Positions 49,420-61,599 are shown, counted from the first letter of the stretch. The stretch: DNA of 64,000 nucleotides from Cymbidium sinense (GCA_021442155.1 CM038222.1:109309121-109373120), one strand, 5' to 3'. Translations and numbers: made by a program. Notes: generated by a model from the sequence alone, not told the origin.

Positions 49420-52400
49420 TGTGGTATATTTATTTGGATTCGTATGAGACAACAAACATATCTTAGGGTGTACTTATTGAAATGATCGAGTATAGAATCT
49501 AAGGAGTGTTGTACTATCTTGAAAGATGTGAAGATCACCCTATAATAGACTCAATCACCTAATAAGAACTCCAAAGGTAGATGAGTCTACATATATACCA
49601 GAGATCTTCCCATACTTTACATGGATGAAGTAAAGTAGGGTTTATTTTAAGCTGGGTTCTTTAATTCCTTATGGAAGCAAGCATCCATATTTAATTACAT
49701 TCTAAGAAATAGGAATTTATTAAGAATACTATTAATTAAAGTAGTCAATTAATGTCTCCAAAAATTTCAAAACTTGTTAGCAAAGGATTGGAAATTTTTG
49801 GGAATCAATTAAGAAGGTTTAAAAATAGATAGACTTTTTTTTTAGATTCTAAGGGAGAATGAGTATGAAGCACTCAAGATACTAGGAGGCCTAGTGAATA
49901 TTCCAATCTACCCTATAGCGGGGTATTATATTTTTGAAGGAAAAAAAATTTAAGTTAAAATTCCATTAGAATGATAGAACTTAGATTCCAATAACATAAG
50001 GTTATGGAAATGTCTAAGATATGAAGACTTATGCTTATGGTAGAAGAGAAACATGCAACCTATAAACTTATATCTAATATGCTCTAGCCTAAGCTAAGCT
50101 AAACCTATCTACTCAGGGAAGTGGAATATATTAGTTCACTTCCACTAGAGAGAATGAACCAACCCTGACTCTTCTGGACTTAGAACTACATAGAGTGACT
50201 ATTAGCTAACGCCCCCTACTATTTAAAATCATACAGTCTAGTATTATGTAAGTGCAAGATGGCTAAGCTGTTGTTTATTAAAAAGAATTTAAAATCCTAA
50301 ACTTACTCCCTAAGAGACTAGATCATGATGGGTGTGCAAATTTATGACTTAAGCTAATGCTACAAAATTTACAACTTTTATTTTTATTTTGACTTATCAT
50401 TTTAAGACTAAGGCTTGGGAGAATTTATGTCTAAATGCATGATAAAAATAAGTCATGGGCTAAATTAGACAGAAGGGGTGTTCTCCACTATAAGGGACTA
50501 CTCTCACAGGTCAAGTCTATCCCTTATCGTATAAGAGTGGAGACCCCTCCTATTTGCAAGAGTGAAATAATATGCATGCATGATATTAAAACATGCAACC
50601 ATACAGATAAGGGCTTACTAAATCTTTTATTTCTTGTTTAAGACCCTAGGTTTTATGATGGGGTTATGAGTTGATTAAATTTAGTTAAAATTGTTAAGTT
50701 GGAGTAGAAAAATTAGATTTTCTTATAGAGCCTACTATATTCAAGCCACATATCAAACATGCACACTTTAAGAAACTTAAGAAAATCATATTATTTTTAT
50801 TACATAATCAATATAAAAATAATAATCAAAATAAATTGATTAAAAGAGTAAGAGGTAAGTGCGGTCGGATACCACTGTACACCTTGAAAAGAAAAGAAAT
50901 TGGGTAATTGAGTTCTACTGTTATACAACTCATATTACACTTAAATTAAAAATAAATAAAAGCTATTGGGGTCTTTAATTCTTCATCTTCACCTCCTCTT
51001 CTTGGATTGGAACATTTCATGCTTCATAGAGCCTCACATGTCTATGCTCTCTAGGCACTGGTCATCCTAAACCCCATAGCACTAATCCTATTCTTATTGC
51101 AAAAATTACATTTTATAAATGGAAATTCCAACTTCACCTACAAAACAAAAGGTAGAGCAACATACATGAAAAACAAGCAATTTATATTTCACACATTCGA
51201 ACTTAGCACCTTGTTTTGCGTAGCGAAGCCCACCTATTTTAATAGACCATGCTTAGGGACATAACAACACCTGCAAGCAAGAAGCATTTATATTTTTGTC
51301 ATTATTATAGTAGTCTCTTATGTGGAATTTTTTGTAGAAGAAATTATTAGTCTAATATTAGCCTAACATCCAGACTATGCATAATCAATCCTAACATCCA
51401 GTCTAAAATATTACATCACAAAAATATCACATCATCACAACAATCTCTAGCCTAACCTAACACTAGGATCAGTGACCTGATATTCTAATGTTGTGCAAGG
51501 TTTGGTGTAGTGTGTCCTTATTGGCCTTTAAGGTTATGAATTCTTCTAATGTTAGATCTTTTTAATTCTTTATTAAAGGTGGTTATACTTTACATAGTTA
51601 TTTTTTAGGATAAAATTTAGATGCATATTTTATATTTCATTCATTTAAAATTTAGAGTTGCAAAGAGAAGAAAGAAAGATATTCCTTTCATCCCTATCCT
51701 TAGGTTGAATATAAGAAGTAAATTTTATGAATTTTAATTTCTTTTCCTTTTGTATTTATGTTTGGACAAAACTTAAAGAGCCCATCCTAAATAGCACAAG
51801 TCAACCTAGGATAACTAAACCAAAGATGAATTTGGTGATAAAGCACCATTGCTTTGTATGTAGAAGTTTTATCTAATAATATTATGCTTAATTCATATGT
51901 GAATAGAAATCAACTTGATTGTTAATTGGTTGACATAAGTTGGGATTACATGATACATAGATTGTATTTTGAAAGAAGACAATATTCCTTATTTACATAT
52001 TTTTAGCCTTATGTCAAGATATGTGCACATATATATACAATGAATATTTATAAGTACATGTTGTTGTTGAATGAGGGAAGTGAGATAATCAGAGACTCCC
52101 TTAGGACTACTTAAAGTCTCATGTTCTCGAGATGTCCTGACTATATACTTGCTAATTCATACATACATGTACACACACATAAACATAAATGATTAACTTA
52201 AAAAATTTCTCTTGAATTTAATTGATGAAGTTAATTTAACCCTATCACATAATTTATCACAAATATAAAGGCACTTACCATTGATGAACTAGGGAACTGA
52301 GGTAATCAGAGACCCCCTCGTGACTACTTAAAGTCTCGTGTTTCTGAGATGTCCAGACTATATACCTTTTTAACTTATGGGTCATACATGTAGTTAATTA

Positions 52401-54620
52401 AGATCAACATTTCAATTCATTTGTATGTAAGGGATTGATTATATTTTTATTTCTTTACAAAAAAAAAAGAATATAGTTTGAAATTTACTAGTGATAATAG
52501 CCACACCATTTACTTCAAATGCATGTCATTAATACAATTTTTCTATATAGCTTTTTTAAGGAAAAATAATTTTGAGATTTATTACTGATAGAAGTCACAC
52601 TATTTCTTTCAAATGCGTGCAATTAACATAACTTCTCTTATATGTTCTTTTTTAAAATGAATGCATGCACACATGAAATATGTAACTTTGTAGGAAAGCT
52701 AAGTAAAACAAATGGAGCTTCACCATATATCACACTTGGATTCACTAATTCTTAAAGATAAACCTCACATGAATACTCTAAACTTCATCAAATTTATTAA
52801 GTTTAGATTTAAGAGTTCAAATTACTAAAACCTAAATGAGATATCAAATGATTTAGATTACCCTTACTCATCTTTCTCCATTAATTAGTTTAAAGAGAAC
52901 TTAGATAATTTTTATATCTTAATTAACTTTAATTTAATTACTTAACCATTTAAATTCCCAAAAGAACCTCTTAATTTGATTAATTTATAATTATGAGCCT
53001 ACAAATCAATATATAAGGGTAGAAAAATAAACAAACACAAAATGAATAATGCCCTAAATATTCTAAGCCAATTAGACCCATAATTGACAATTAATTAGAT
53101 TAAGAAAGACCAAATTGATTAATTAATTACTCTTAAAATTCTCTACACTAATGGAGAGTTATGATTTCATTGGGGAATCTTTATGTTAAGTGACAAAATA
53201 AAGAGTTTTGGATTAAATTTTGATTAATTGAAGTGATTAGTATAATTTTTATAATTTCTTTATTAATTAAGTGATTTAATTAACTAATAAAGCTTTCTTA
53301 AAAATGATTTTGGTGAATAATTTAAACTAGAGGCCTTAATAATTTTATATGATAATCCTTATTGTCTTAATAATTAATTAGTCCCTTCTATTTCATTTTA
53401 TAAATTTTATAATTTTTTTGATTATTAAATACAAAAAATGAGTAACAGGGATTTGAAAAATTGGTTTTCCCAATCCACTTGGCAAACTAACCCAAGAAAA
53501 TTATGGGAGGCAAATGTCATCCCAAAGAGTAATCACATAAAATCTCAAGTTAATTAGCCTAGCAATTGAGGCTTAGTTGAGGTCATTAGGTAATACTTTA
53601 AACTCTAATTAGTGATTGTTCATTGAATGAAATTTGGGGATTTTATTTTATTTTCTAATTCTCTTCTATTCAAGCTTTCCAAAATGAGTTTATTTGTATT
53701 TTTTATTTTTTTGTAATTAGTTATGAATTTTTGAATTTTTGGTTAATTAAACCACATTTTAATCATAATTAATCTTTTTACAAAATCGGCGTTGTGCGGC
53801 GGTTGACGTGGCAACACTTTTTATATGGCCTTATGGGATTGGTCACTTAAATCGTTCGATGTAGCTACTGACTTTATGGTGGCGGATGCACTTTCATCTC
53901 AGTTGTCCGATCATAGATCGGATGGCAGAGATTAATCTCATGATTCTAAAAAAAATTAGAAAATTCTAATATGATTAATCATGACCGTCCATTCTCATTA
54001 TGCGGAATGAATAACCTATGATCCATCATCAACCCATGGTGAGAGAAAGACATCATCTACCTTTCATCGCTCCATTCAAGCTTGCTGAAGCTCATTCAAT
54101 GGTGAATTTGACTCCAAAATGGTCATGGAAGAATTCTAGGGAGATCCTATGGTGGGGATTCATATGAAATGCACATTTCTTTCATGAAAGACTAAAAATC
54201 CTATGATTTTCTATAGTTGGTTAGAAATTACCTCACTGGAGCTCAAGACTGGTGATCTATCGACTGAGGTAGCTTCACCTTGAAGAGGCAAAGCCCTATT
54301 GAGAAGGTCGTGAGTTTCCTCCACATCAATCATCCTCTAGACCAAATGCCACTATGAAGCTCTTCAAAGTTAATCAAACTCGGTTTACCAATGATCGAAT
54401 AGATCGGGAATTGATTTATTTTGGTTCACTAGAGTTAGGGGTGTGGGAGCATTTAAATTGATTTTGATGGAGTTTAGGTGGAGTTGGACGGAGTGAAGGC
54501 TCGGGCAGAGGGAGAAGTTGGTCTCTTCAGTAGCTGGGGGCATGAGAAGCTCTAGGAAAGCTTGGGGATTGCTCGGGGCTCTTTGAGGAAGGTCTCTAAT
54601 TGATTTCAAAGGGAGAGGAG

Positions 54621-54630
54621 GTGTATACCC
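54621..54630 (-). promoter_or_regulatory. TATA-like site in 5' LTR
   Basis: GTGTATACCC between GGGAGAGGAG and TCCTCTCC. On the minus strand it reads GGGTATACAC, about 1.5 kb from the outer tip and downstream of the TTGACC array. Confidence 0.4.
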
Positions 54631-55029
54631 TCCTCTCCATATGAATGAACCAAAGATGTTGGTTCAGGTTGTGGCAGTCGGCCAACCAATGAGGGTAGCC
54701 GAAAATGGCATTGGACTGATGAGGTGGAGGTCCCCTACTGGCTGTGAAAGTGTGGTAGCTAGTGGCGAGTGGAAAAAGTCCCTTGGCCTAAACAAGGGTT
54801 GGCTAAGGTGAGAGGGATCTCACCTTGGTCAATGGTTGAACCCAATAGTTTTGGGTCAAGTCTAGTCTACATGGGGGAGCTCCAGGCATGCTAAGGTGGC
54901 TGCCCAAGGCAAAGAGAGGGATTGATTCTTATTTAGAGTTTTTTTCTTGTTTGGAACCCTAGGTTTACTTGGTTGGGCTGAATTAGGTTCTTCTTGGGTT
55001 GGTTCCACTTGGGTAGGTCAATGGGGACA

Positions 55030-55760
55030 TAATGGTGAGTCATGCCAAGTTTGGTTGCATTTGGACTTAGTTTGGTTGGGTTTGGCTCAATTTGACCTAC
55101 ATAGGTCAATGGGTTCAAATGTGTTAGGTTGACCAATTGGCCAAATTGGGTCAAGAGGGCACTTGGGTTATGTTCAATTGGTCATTTGGAATGCATTGGT
55201 GTAATTGATTTGATTCAACTTGAAGTGGATTTGAATTTGGCTTAAATGCATTTATTTAGGCCAAATGGGTTAAGTTGACCACATTGGTCAAATTGAGTTA
55301 GGTGATGGGTTAACTTATGTTTGATTGATCATTTGTAAATGATTATAGGTGTTGTTTTGATTTGATTTGGATTAGAGTAAGCTTTGGTTCAATTTGATCC
55401 TTCAGGTTAATTTGGGTCAACTTGGATTAAGTTGTCAAGTTGACTTGGTTAGGTTCAATTGATTGTAATTCAATGATTAGTGATGACCAACAATCATTTT
55501 AGAGAAGGTTGGATAAATTGATTTAGTCCAAGTTAAGTTGAACTAAGGTTTGAACCAAACTGGTTTTTTAGGTTAAATTGGGCTAACTAAACCAATTGAG
55601 TTGATTGGTTTAAATTGATGTCAATTAGGTGTTAAGAGGTGTTCAATGATGAATTCAGAGTTGATTGATAGCCTTGATTGCAATCTATTTGAGTTGAATT
55701 GAATTTTGGCTCATTTGAACCTATTAGTCAAATGGGTCAACTTAGGTTAATTGAACCCAT
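55030..55760 (-). promoter_or_regulatory. TTGACC/GGTCAA array in 5' LTR
   Basis: Repeated TTTGACC, GTTGACC and GGTCAA words, e.g. near 55094-55155, 55270-55300 and 55420-55450. It is sparser than the array of the inner LTR at 8160-9090 because many copies have decayed (GGTTAA, TTGATC). Confidence 0.55.
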
Positions 55761-56139
55761 TTGCATGATTGGATGGTTTAAAATAAATTATAATGTTTAA
55801 CTAAATGTTTGGAACAATCATGAGGTTTGGATTGAATTCATTTAGTTTTAATCAAATTGAATTGGGTTTTGGCCCTATGAAGTTCAACTGGGTTTATTTA
55901 GGTTAAGGGCCAACTTGGTTTAGTTTAGTTCAATTGGATTGAAGTTACAGTTCAATTGGGCTTAATTGGGTTTTCAGGGGTTGGTTTGATTTATGGTTTA
56001 ATTGGGTTTAGGTAGGTGGTGTTCTACCTATCCTAAGCTATTGTCTAAGCCAACCCATCCTACAAGCACTAAGAGTGTCTTAGCACTAGGGATGTTTTAG
56101 CGCCTAGATGAATCCTAGGTCTAAGAAGGTGGTAGCCAA

Positions 56140-56158
56140 CCTCACTCTAAAAGTGAGG
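56140..56158. repeat. LTR-terminal hairpin, 5' LTR
   Basis: CCTCAC (56140-56145) pairs with GTGAGG (56153-56158) around the loop TCTAAAA, six bases from the element's outer end. Confidence 0.65.
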
Positions 56159-56164
56159 TCAACA

Positions 56165-56169
56165 AATGC
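56165..56169. repeat. Target-site duplication of the giant element, right (AATGC)
   Basis: Partner of GATGT at 23113-23117; see the Athila gag frame. Confidence 0.75.
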
Positions 56170-56720
56170 TATTAGATTAATATTATTCTCTTTCTCACTT
56201 AGAGATAAGGATAAAATGTGGCTAAATTAACTATCTCAAGGATCTATAATGACTTGGAATGAATTAGCTCAAAAATTTCAATAAAAATATTTTTCACCAT
56301 CTAAAATTGATAAGTTAAGAAATTGTATTACATCATTTATATAATTAGATAATGAATCCATATATATGGGTTAGGAGAGGTAAAAAGACTTATTAAGGAA
56401 ATGTCCTCATCATTTATTACCTTATTGGCTTATCGCTCAATAATTTTATAACGGCTTAATAGGATCTCTAAAGACTAGCTTAATGTCAAAACCTTTTGAG
56501 GAAGCATATGATTTAATTGAGGAAATGGAAACTAATAACTTTCAATGGCCATCTAATAGCTTAAATCCTAAGAAAGTAGAAATTGTTAATAATAATGATA
56601 TGATTGCATTGTTGACCTCTCAAGTAACTTTCCTATCTATGAAATTAGGCAAATTAATAATTAAGAGAAATATTAATAATATGAATCAAGTGGAGAAAAT
56701 GGTGAAATTTGTGTAATGGA
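56165..56720 (+). pseudogene. Athila gag, middle part (continues 22867-23117)
   Basis: The plus strand reads NAIRLILFSFSLRDKDKMWL, then GSIMTWNELAQKFQ, KIDKLRNCITSF, RKCPHHLLPYWL, QFYNGL, and the open frame 56483-56716 with PFEEAYDLIEEMETNNFQWP and a LLTSQVTFLSMKLGKL heptad stretch. These are consecutive Athila gag segments with a handful of stops. The first codon joins VSDD at 23117 after removing the 33-kb insertion. The frame ends at 56716 and homology fades before 56830, where a minus-strand gag fragment of another element begins; the Athila pol is not seen. Confidence 0.87.
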
Positions 56721-56829
56721 ATATGGCACTAATTGATCGCTTGGGAAAAATTTAAAGCCACTTGTGAGTGTAATTTAAAGGCACCTGTGAATGAAATTAG
56801 ACTTTTAAGATTTAGTCAGTGGTGGAGGT

Positions 56830-58480
56830 AAGACATTTTTATTAATTTGAATTTCTTTGCCTTTATTCTCTCAAGTTACTTCTTTTGTTAAATCTTCTTT
56901 ATTAGAAGAAGTTTCTAAACTCTATGTTTCTTTAGAATTTTCAAAGCTTTTAGAACTCTCAAAATGACTACCTAGTTTAGGACATAACTACTGTAAGCCT
57001 GATTTAACAGTCCTTTTGATTGGCTTTTATTTGGGAAAGCATTGTTCTTCGTCAAAGTCAGTTGAAGTTACAATCAAATAACATAGTTCTCTTTGGGTTT
57101 GAAGATTAGAATTTTTATGCATGTTTATGAATCGACATCTCTTATGAAACCTCTTTTTAAGGATTTTCTTGTCAAGTTGTAAGTGATGTATATATTCTTC
57201 TAGTTTAACAGGTCTTCAAAGAGATTGTTCATAATCTTCGAAAGAATCAATCATTTTTTGTGTTTCAAACTTTGGTTTTGTAGATTTCCTCTTTTTCTTT
57301 GATTTGTGACACTTTGAGAAAGAAGATTGATTGATTTTCATCTACTTCTTTATATTATATAAAAGTTACCCCCTATTAGGGAAGAGTCTTCTTAGATCTA
57401 TTAAAGGCTTTAAGGAATTCTTCCATTAGATACCTTCTATGGCTAAAAGAATGTTAATATTCCTTTTAGTTTTAATTAAGATAAATGTCTCCCAACCATA
57501 TTCTTCTTCTTCTTATGTTTATACAATTTGTCCTTATTATAATTTATATTATGAGTTCTAACTAGCTCAGTATCTTTGTCTTTTATATTTTGAATTAGGT
57601 GTGTTGTAACAACATTTACTTTTTTTCTTTTTAGGATGTACTAGTATGCTGTTTGATAAGGTGAGTTTCCCATTTTGATATCTCTTTTAAGACAAAATAA
57701 TCTTCAATTTGGTGACTTATAAGTCTATGGAATGGACAATAGTTAGGATAATTAACTTTGTCTACTTGGTATGACCGACTTGGCTCTGGAAATTATAATC
57801 CTAATTTTAGGGTGTATTTAAAGATCTTAGCAGTACATTCTCTTTTGAATGAATATTGCTTGGTCATCTTCCCTCAGAGGGTTGGCCCCTTTTTCTTATC
57901 TTCTGTCAGTTTTGCTGCTAGTTGCGAGGTTGCCATGCCATTATTTTCTTTTTTGTAACCTGTGAATGTGAATGCTGTATTCATGTCTTTTTTATTTGAT
58001 TTGTGTAACTTAGATTGGTTTTCTTTCCCAAAGGATTATTATTATGCTAAGTACTAAGGATTTTTTGTTTGGGGAGCCTTTCAAACTTGGCTACATGATC
58101 CAATGATTCTTGGAACGTATTAATCATAGCCATAGCTTGATATGGGTCCATTTGATCATTAATGTTCCCCATGAGGAGTTCTACAGCATGCTTTTTTGTG
58201 AGTTGTTGATCACATTTCATAGTTAGATTTTTCCATCTTGTAATATATTTTGTAACACTTTCATTTTTTCTTCTTTTTTCCAAGATGAGATTTGCTATCA
58301 TTACTTTTTTGGTTGCACCTACAAATCTCTTAATGAAGAGTGTTTCCAACTTGGCAAAAGATTTTACTAAGTCATTAGGTAACTCAGCATACCGTTCGAA
58401 GGCTGTATTTGTAAGTCTGTTAATAAATTATCATAGTAGTAAGGCATCATTCCATCCAATATTTTGATAAGTGGCTATAA
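56830..58480 (-). pseudogene. Second Tat-like gag fragment (gag and linker)
   Basis: From 58470 downward the minus strand gives RYAELPNDLVKSFAKLETLF, then the open frame 58047-58349 with KRRKNESVTKYITRWKNLTM and AVELLMGNINDQMDPYQ (gag capsid core). Next come CPFHRLISHQIEDYFVLKDI near 57720 (the Cys-His motif, second Cys lost) and a basic linker with DSFEDYEQSLKRPVKLEEYI and DKKILKKRFHKRCRFINMHK near 57100-57260. It is a different copy or family from the gag at 45408-47160. No LTR, protease or RT is attached, so only a gag-to-linker scrap remains. The plus-strand open frames at 57758 and 58285 are shadows. Confidence 0.75.
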
Positions 58481-58489
58481 ATTAAGCCA

Positions 58490-58620
58490 AATGTAATGGT
58501 TCTACTTCCTATGAATGCAAGCATTCATAGTTAATTACCCCACTTATCGAAGTAAGAGAGCACTATTGATTAATGTTAAAAATATATCTCTAATATGAAT
58601 TGGTGTTTAATAGTGCCTGT
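58490..58620. repeat. LTR-like segment shared with 61050-61160
   Basis: GAATGCAAGCATTCATAGTTAATTACCCC..AAGAGAGCACTATTGATTAATG is matched at 61062-61160. It resembles the block CATAGTTAATTAAATCC..CTCTTGATTAATG at 930-985 of the giant-family LTR. It may be a remnant of a distant relative. Confidence 0.45.
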
Positions 58621-58825
58621 GACATGACATAGATGATTGTCTAAGGGAAATAAGAGGGTAGTCCTGACCAAGGTCTCATGGTTTTGTCATCTTAGGACTA
58701 TGTTGTTCTAGTCTACCAACATCAGAGGGCTATTAGCCATAATGTCCAGGGGGTCTGATTAGTAGCCATGGGTTACCTCATTTCAGATATCCTGAGTAGA
58801 CTAGGGTTTTAGTGTAGGGTTGTTC

Positions 58826-59105
58826 ACATGATAAACAAGTATATTCTGCTTACATTCCTTAAGAAATGCCAAGTAAGAATATTCACATGGTGAATAGATT
58901 GATTTGGCTTACATCCCTTCAATATTTATAGATTGTTCCCATGATGAACACATAGATTAGACTTACATCCCTTTAGAATGCCATTATTATAGGGTCATTC
59001 ATGTGGCAAACAAGTAGATTAGACTTATATCCCTTTGGAATGCTAGTAGTGTGTTTGCATGGAAAACAAGTAGATTGGACTTACATTCCTTGGAAAGCTA
59101 GCGGG
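58826..59105. repeat. Five tandem units of about 55-60 bases
   Basis: Units begin near 58826, 58884, 58934, 58994 and 59050. Each contains TTCACATG(A/G)TGAA-like, then AGATTGGACTTACATCCCTT, then GAATGC-like. They are diverged but clearly serial. Confidence 0.7.
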
Positions 59106-59300
59106 TAAACATTAGTTTTCCTTTTCCATCTTTTTTATTATTTGTATTTTCTCTTTCTTCTTCTCTTTTATTTTTTTATCGTAAAATTTTTTGTAATAAA
59201 TTTTTGTAATGATAAATTTTCTTCATTTATATGCTTTGAGTTTGTGTACATTATGTGGAATGCTTCAAGATTTAAATGCATAATAATAAAATTTAAAATT
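59106..59300. other. AT-rich spacer, nothing recognised
   Basis: T-rich, no coding potential. It separates the 55-60 base repeats from the GCACTG-rich array. Confidence 0.4.
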
Positions 59301-60190
59301 TAAAATGAACAATATTAAGAGCTCAACATCTTGATGCTATAAAACCAGCACCTTAACATCATTAGTTGAAAGACATAAGTTCAACACCTAAGAACTCAAT
59401 AGCTCAATGCTACATGGATAGCACTGCAGTGTTGTAGATTTGACTTAACTTAATATTAGTGAGATTATCATCTTGGTGCTATTAGTTGGGTGCCTAAGGT
59501 TTAATTTTTTGAGAGCACAGTGTCTCAATGCTGAGATATCAGCACCATGGTGCTGTTAGATGAGTGATTAAAGTTTAAATTTTTTGAGGACTTAGTGACG
59601 CGGTGCTGAAACATCAGTGCTTTAGCATTATTGTATGCATGCCTAAGGTTCAAAAATCATGAGGGCTGAACGCTTTGGCCTTGGAACCTCAATACCATGG
59701 CATTATTTCATCAATGTCTAATTTTTAATACTTTTAAGAAAATTTAAAATTTTGACAGTATAACGCCCTTACAATGTTAAGTTTCACTATTTGTGGTGCA
59801 AAGCACCCTTCTCCCTTGGCCTAGATCCAAGATCAATGGAGGAAGAATTTTGTTTCACATCGAAACCAAGTTTGACGGTGGAATTTAGTGCCTCAACACT
59901 AGAAAAATAGCACTGCAATATTATTTTAAATAGGTTTCTTAACTTTGTAACCTGAGAGGGTAGCACTGCAGTGCTGAAATATAGTGTTGTAGTGCTGCAA
60001 ATAAGACACTAACCTGAGAACTGACCCCTATGACATTGGGTACTTGGGTGCCTCGACACTACAAGGTGGAGCGCCAAAACCATCATTCCAGAAGGCTTAG
60101 TGCCATGGCACTGTAGAGCAGGAACCCTATTCTTAAGTGGTTTCTTATAGAATTTAATAATTTTTAATAAACATTTAGTAGCATAACACT
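59300..60190. repeat. GCACTG/CAGTGC-rich array
   Basis: Short palindrome-like words (GCACTGCAGTGT, GCACCATGGTGC, GACGCGGTGCTG, GCCATGGCACTG) recur every 20-40 bases. Between 59430 and 59720 a longer unit of about 80 bases repeats, in which TTAGATGAGTG..TTTAAATTTTTTGAGG follows each palindrome. The same word style is at 21020-21310, 61600-62140 and 63590-64000. The open frame 60009-60200 lies in the array and is not a gene. Confidence 0.6.
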
Positions 60191-60435
60191 TACATAACAC
60201 TTTAGCAATGATAGATTTAATATAGTGTTTTAATGCAAAGGCTATTCTTTCTTTTTTTTAATTCTAGATCAATGAAGGGAGGATTTTTCATCTATCATTG
60301 GAACCAAGTTCAATGGCAGAGGTATTCGAACATAAAATTCTTAAGATTCTTGCACTTCAAATGTTCTTTCTTCCAAGATCAATAGAGAGAGCTTTTTATT
60401 TCTTACTGGATCCAAGATCGATGGTGAAAATTTTT
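59822..60435. repeat. Dispersed direct repeat, three copies
   Basis: Copies at about 59822-59885, 60265-60325 and 60376-60435 share AGATCCAAGATCAATGGAGG, a short AT stretch, and a TCGGAACCAAGTTCAATGGCG-like end. The open frame 60298-60495 overlaps two of the copies and is not supported. Confidence 0.55.
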
Positions 60436-61049
60436 AGAATTCTTTTTCATAGAGGAAATTATATAAAACAACATGTTCAAGAATCTTTTATCTAAAATTA
60501 ATGACTGTCAGCTTTGATTTTATCTCGTGTGAGAGGAAAACACCCTCATATAGTAGTAAGAAGCATGCTATGAAGAGAATAGAGTGTTGGAGAATACATG
60601 AATGAGATAGGGAGTAAGAAAGTGAGCAGTGAAAGAGAGAAAAAAGAAGGCCCTTAGAGTGGACAGTCCCCCCTTTTTTTATAAAGAATTTGGAGAATCG
60701 TTCCTGCACTTTCTTGGGTGATTTTTTGAACTCTAATCATTCCCCCGCTTCCCCCTTAGGTAGTTATCACTACCAGGGAAGTAGATGGCAGGAAGTGTTT
60801 GTTTTTTCCTTTCAAAAATGAAAGCTATTGTGACAGTGCCTATGCAATGGGATTATAGTGTCGTAGTGCTATGTTTAGACAACTGGTAGGCTAGTTTGTA
60901 TTTCTACATTTGGTTGCTTAAAAAACACTTTTGAGGATGCTCTCTACCACCTATATTGAGATGGCTAGGAGTATGTTTTTTAATGAGGTAGATTGATATG
61001 TATTCAACTAGATTTTCTCTAACATCACGTTAGAGTTTATTTAGATCTA
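60436..61049. other. No gene seen
   Basis: It contains the stretch ATTCCCCCGCTTCCCCC near 60740 and one GTAGTGCTATG word near 60860. The minus-strand open frame 60488-60709 has no family resemblance and low complexity. Confidence 0.4.
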
Positions 61050-61599
61050 GGCCCCACTTATTATGAATGTAAGCCTTCATAGTTAATTACCCCTCTTATT
61101 GTACTAAGAGACCACTATTAATTAAGGTTGGAAAAACAAACATATCTTATCTGATATGAATTTGTGTCTACCAATACATATTATGATAAATGATAGTCAT
61201 TTAACTTAAAGTGTGTATTGGGGGGTGGGTGGGTTGGGAGTGTGGGGAATGATGACACACCCAATCAATATCTCATATAATTACACTTAATTTGACATTA
61301 GCTGTTTATGAGAAAAAGTTTTTTTAGCTTATCATTCTTGACAAATAAATGATGGATGAGTAGATGGTTGTTTACTTTAAGTTGCAATGAATTTCATCCA
61401 ATTTAAACATATCCCCTCTGAATGAATTTAACAGTCAGCACTACCAACATTGGGAAATAAGTAGGTTTTGTTAATCTAGACCAACCATGAGACCCAACTG
61501 GGAATATTAACTCATGAAACATCCTTAGGTAGAACACTGAGTCAATTATTATTATGTTGTGGCCCAAGCAAAATATTTCAGATTTATTTTATTTTTAAG
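61050..61599. other. LTR-like segment and spacer
   Basis: 61062-61160 repeats 58500-58610. Then comes a G-rich run TTGGGGGGTGGGTGGG at 61218-61233. The rest is AT-rich without protein match. Confidence 0.4.

Larger units (their letters stand above)
23118..56164 (-). mobile_element. Giant (about 33 kb) Tat-like Ty3/gypsy retrotransposon
   Basis: Two direct LTRs of 6683 and 6745 bases bound an internal region of 19.6 kb. About 7 kb or more of that is a later solo LTR of the same family. On the minus strand the order is 5' LTR, primer block, leader, upstream reading frame, gag, protease, RT, RNase H, archaeal-type RNase H, integrase, repeat-rich 3' untranslated region and 3' LTR. LTR orientation (TGTTGACC to CCACA) agrees with the coding strand. 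It is inserted in an Athila gag gene with a matching 5-bp duplication. The LTRs have diverged visibly and all coding is broken, so this is an old insertion. The two RNase H domains and LTR size place it near Ogre/Retand (Tat lineage). Confidence 0.85.
49420..56164 (-). repeat. 5' LTR of the giant element
   Basis: 6745 bases from TGTGGTATATTT (inner tip) to GAGGTCAACA (outer tip). It is collinear with 23118-29800. It has retained the inner 70 bases that the 3' LTR has partly lost. Read on the minus strand it contains the terminal hairpin, then the TTGACC array (55760-55030), the TATA-like site (54621-54630), the CpG-rich block (53785-53830), then a long AT-rich remainder. Open frames at 50435, 54385, 54933 and 54947 lie inside it and are not conserved between LTR copies. 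Confidence 0.85.

Noticed and set aside
49176..49538. 120-codon minus-strand frame
   Set aside because: Runs from LTR into the primer-binding block and leader; no family resemblance and hydrophobic low-complexity content.
23118..56164. Independent solo LTRs at 23118 and 49420 rather than one element
   Set aside because: The Athila gag is interrupted once, at the same codon on both far ends, and a primer-like block abuts the inner edge of the right LTR.
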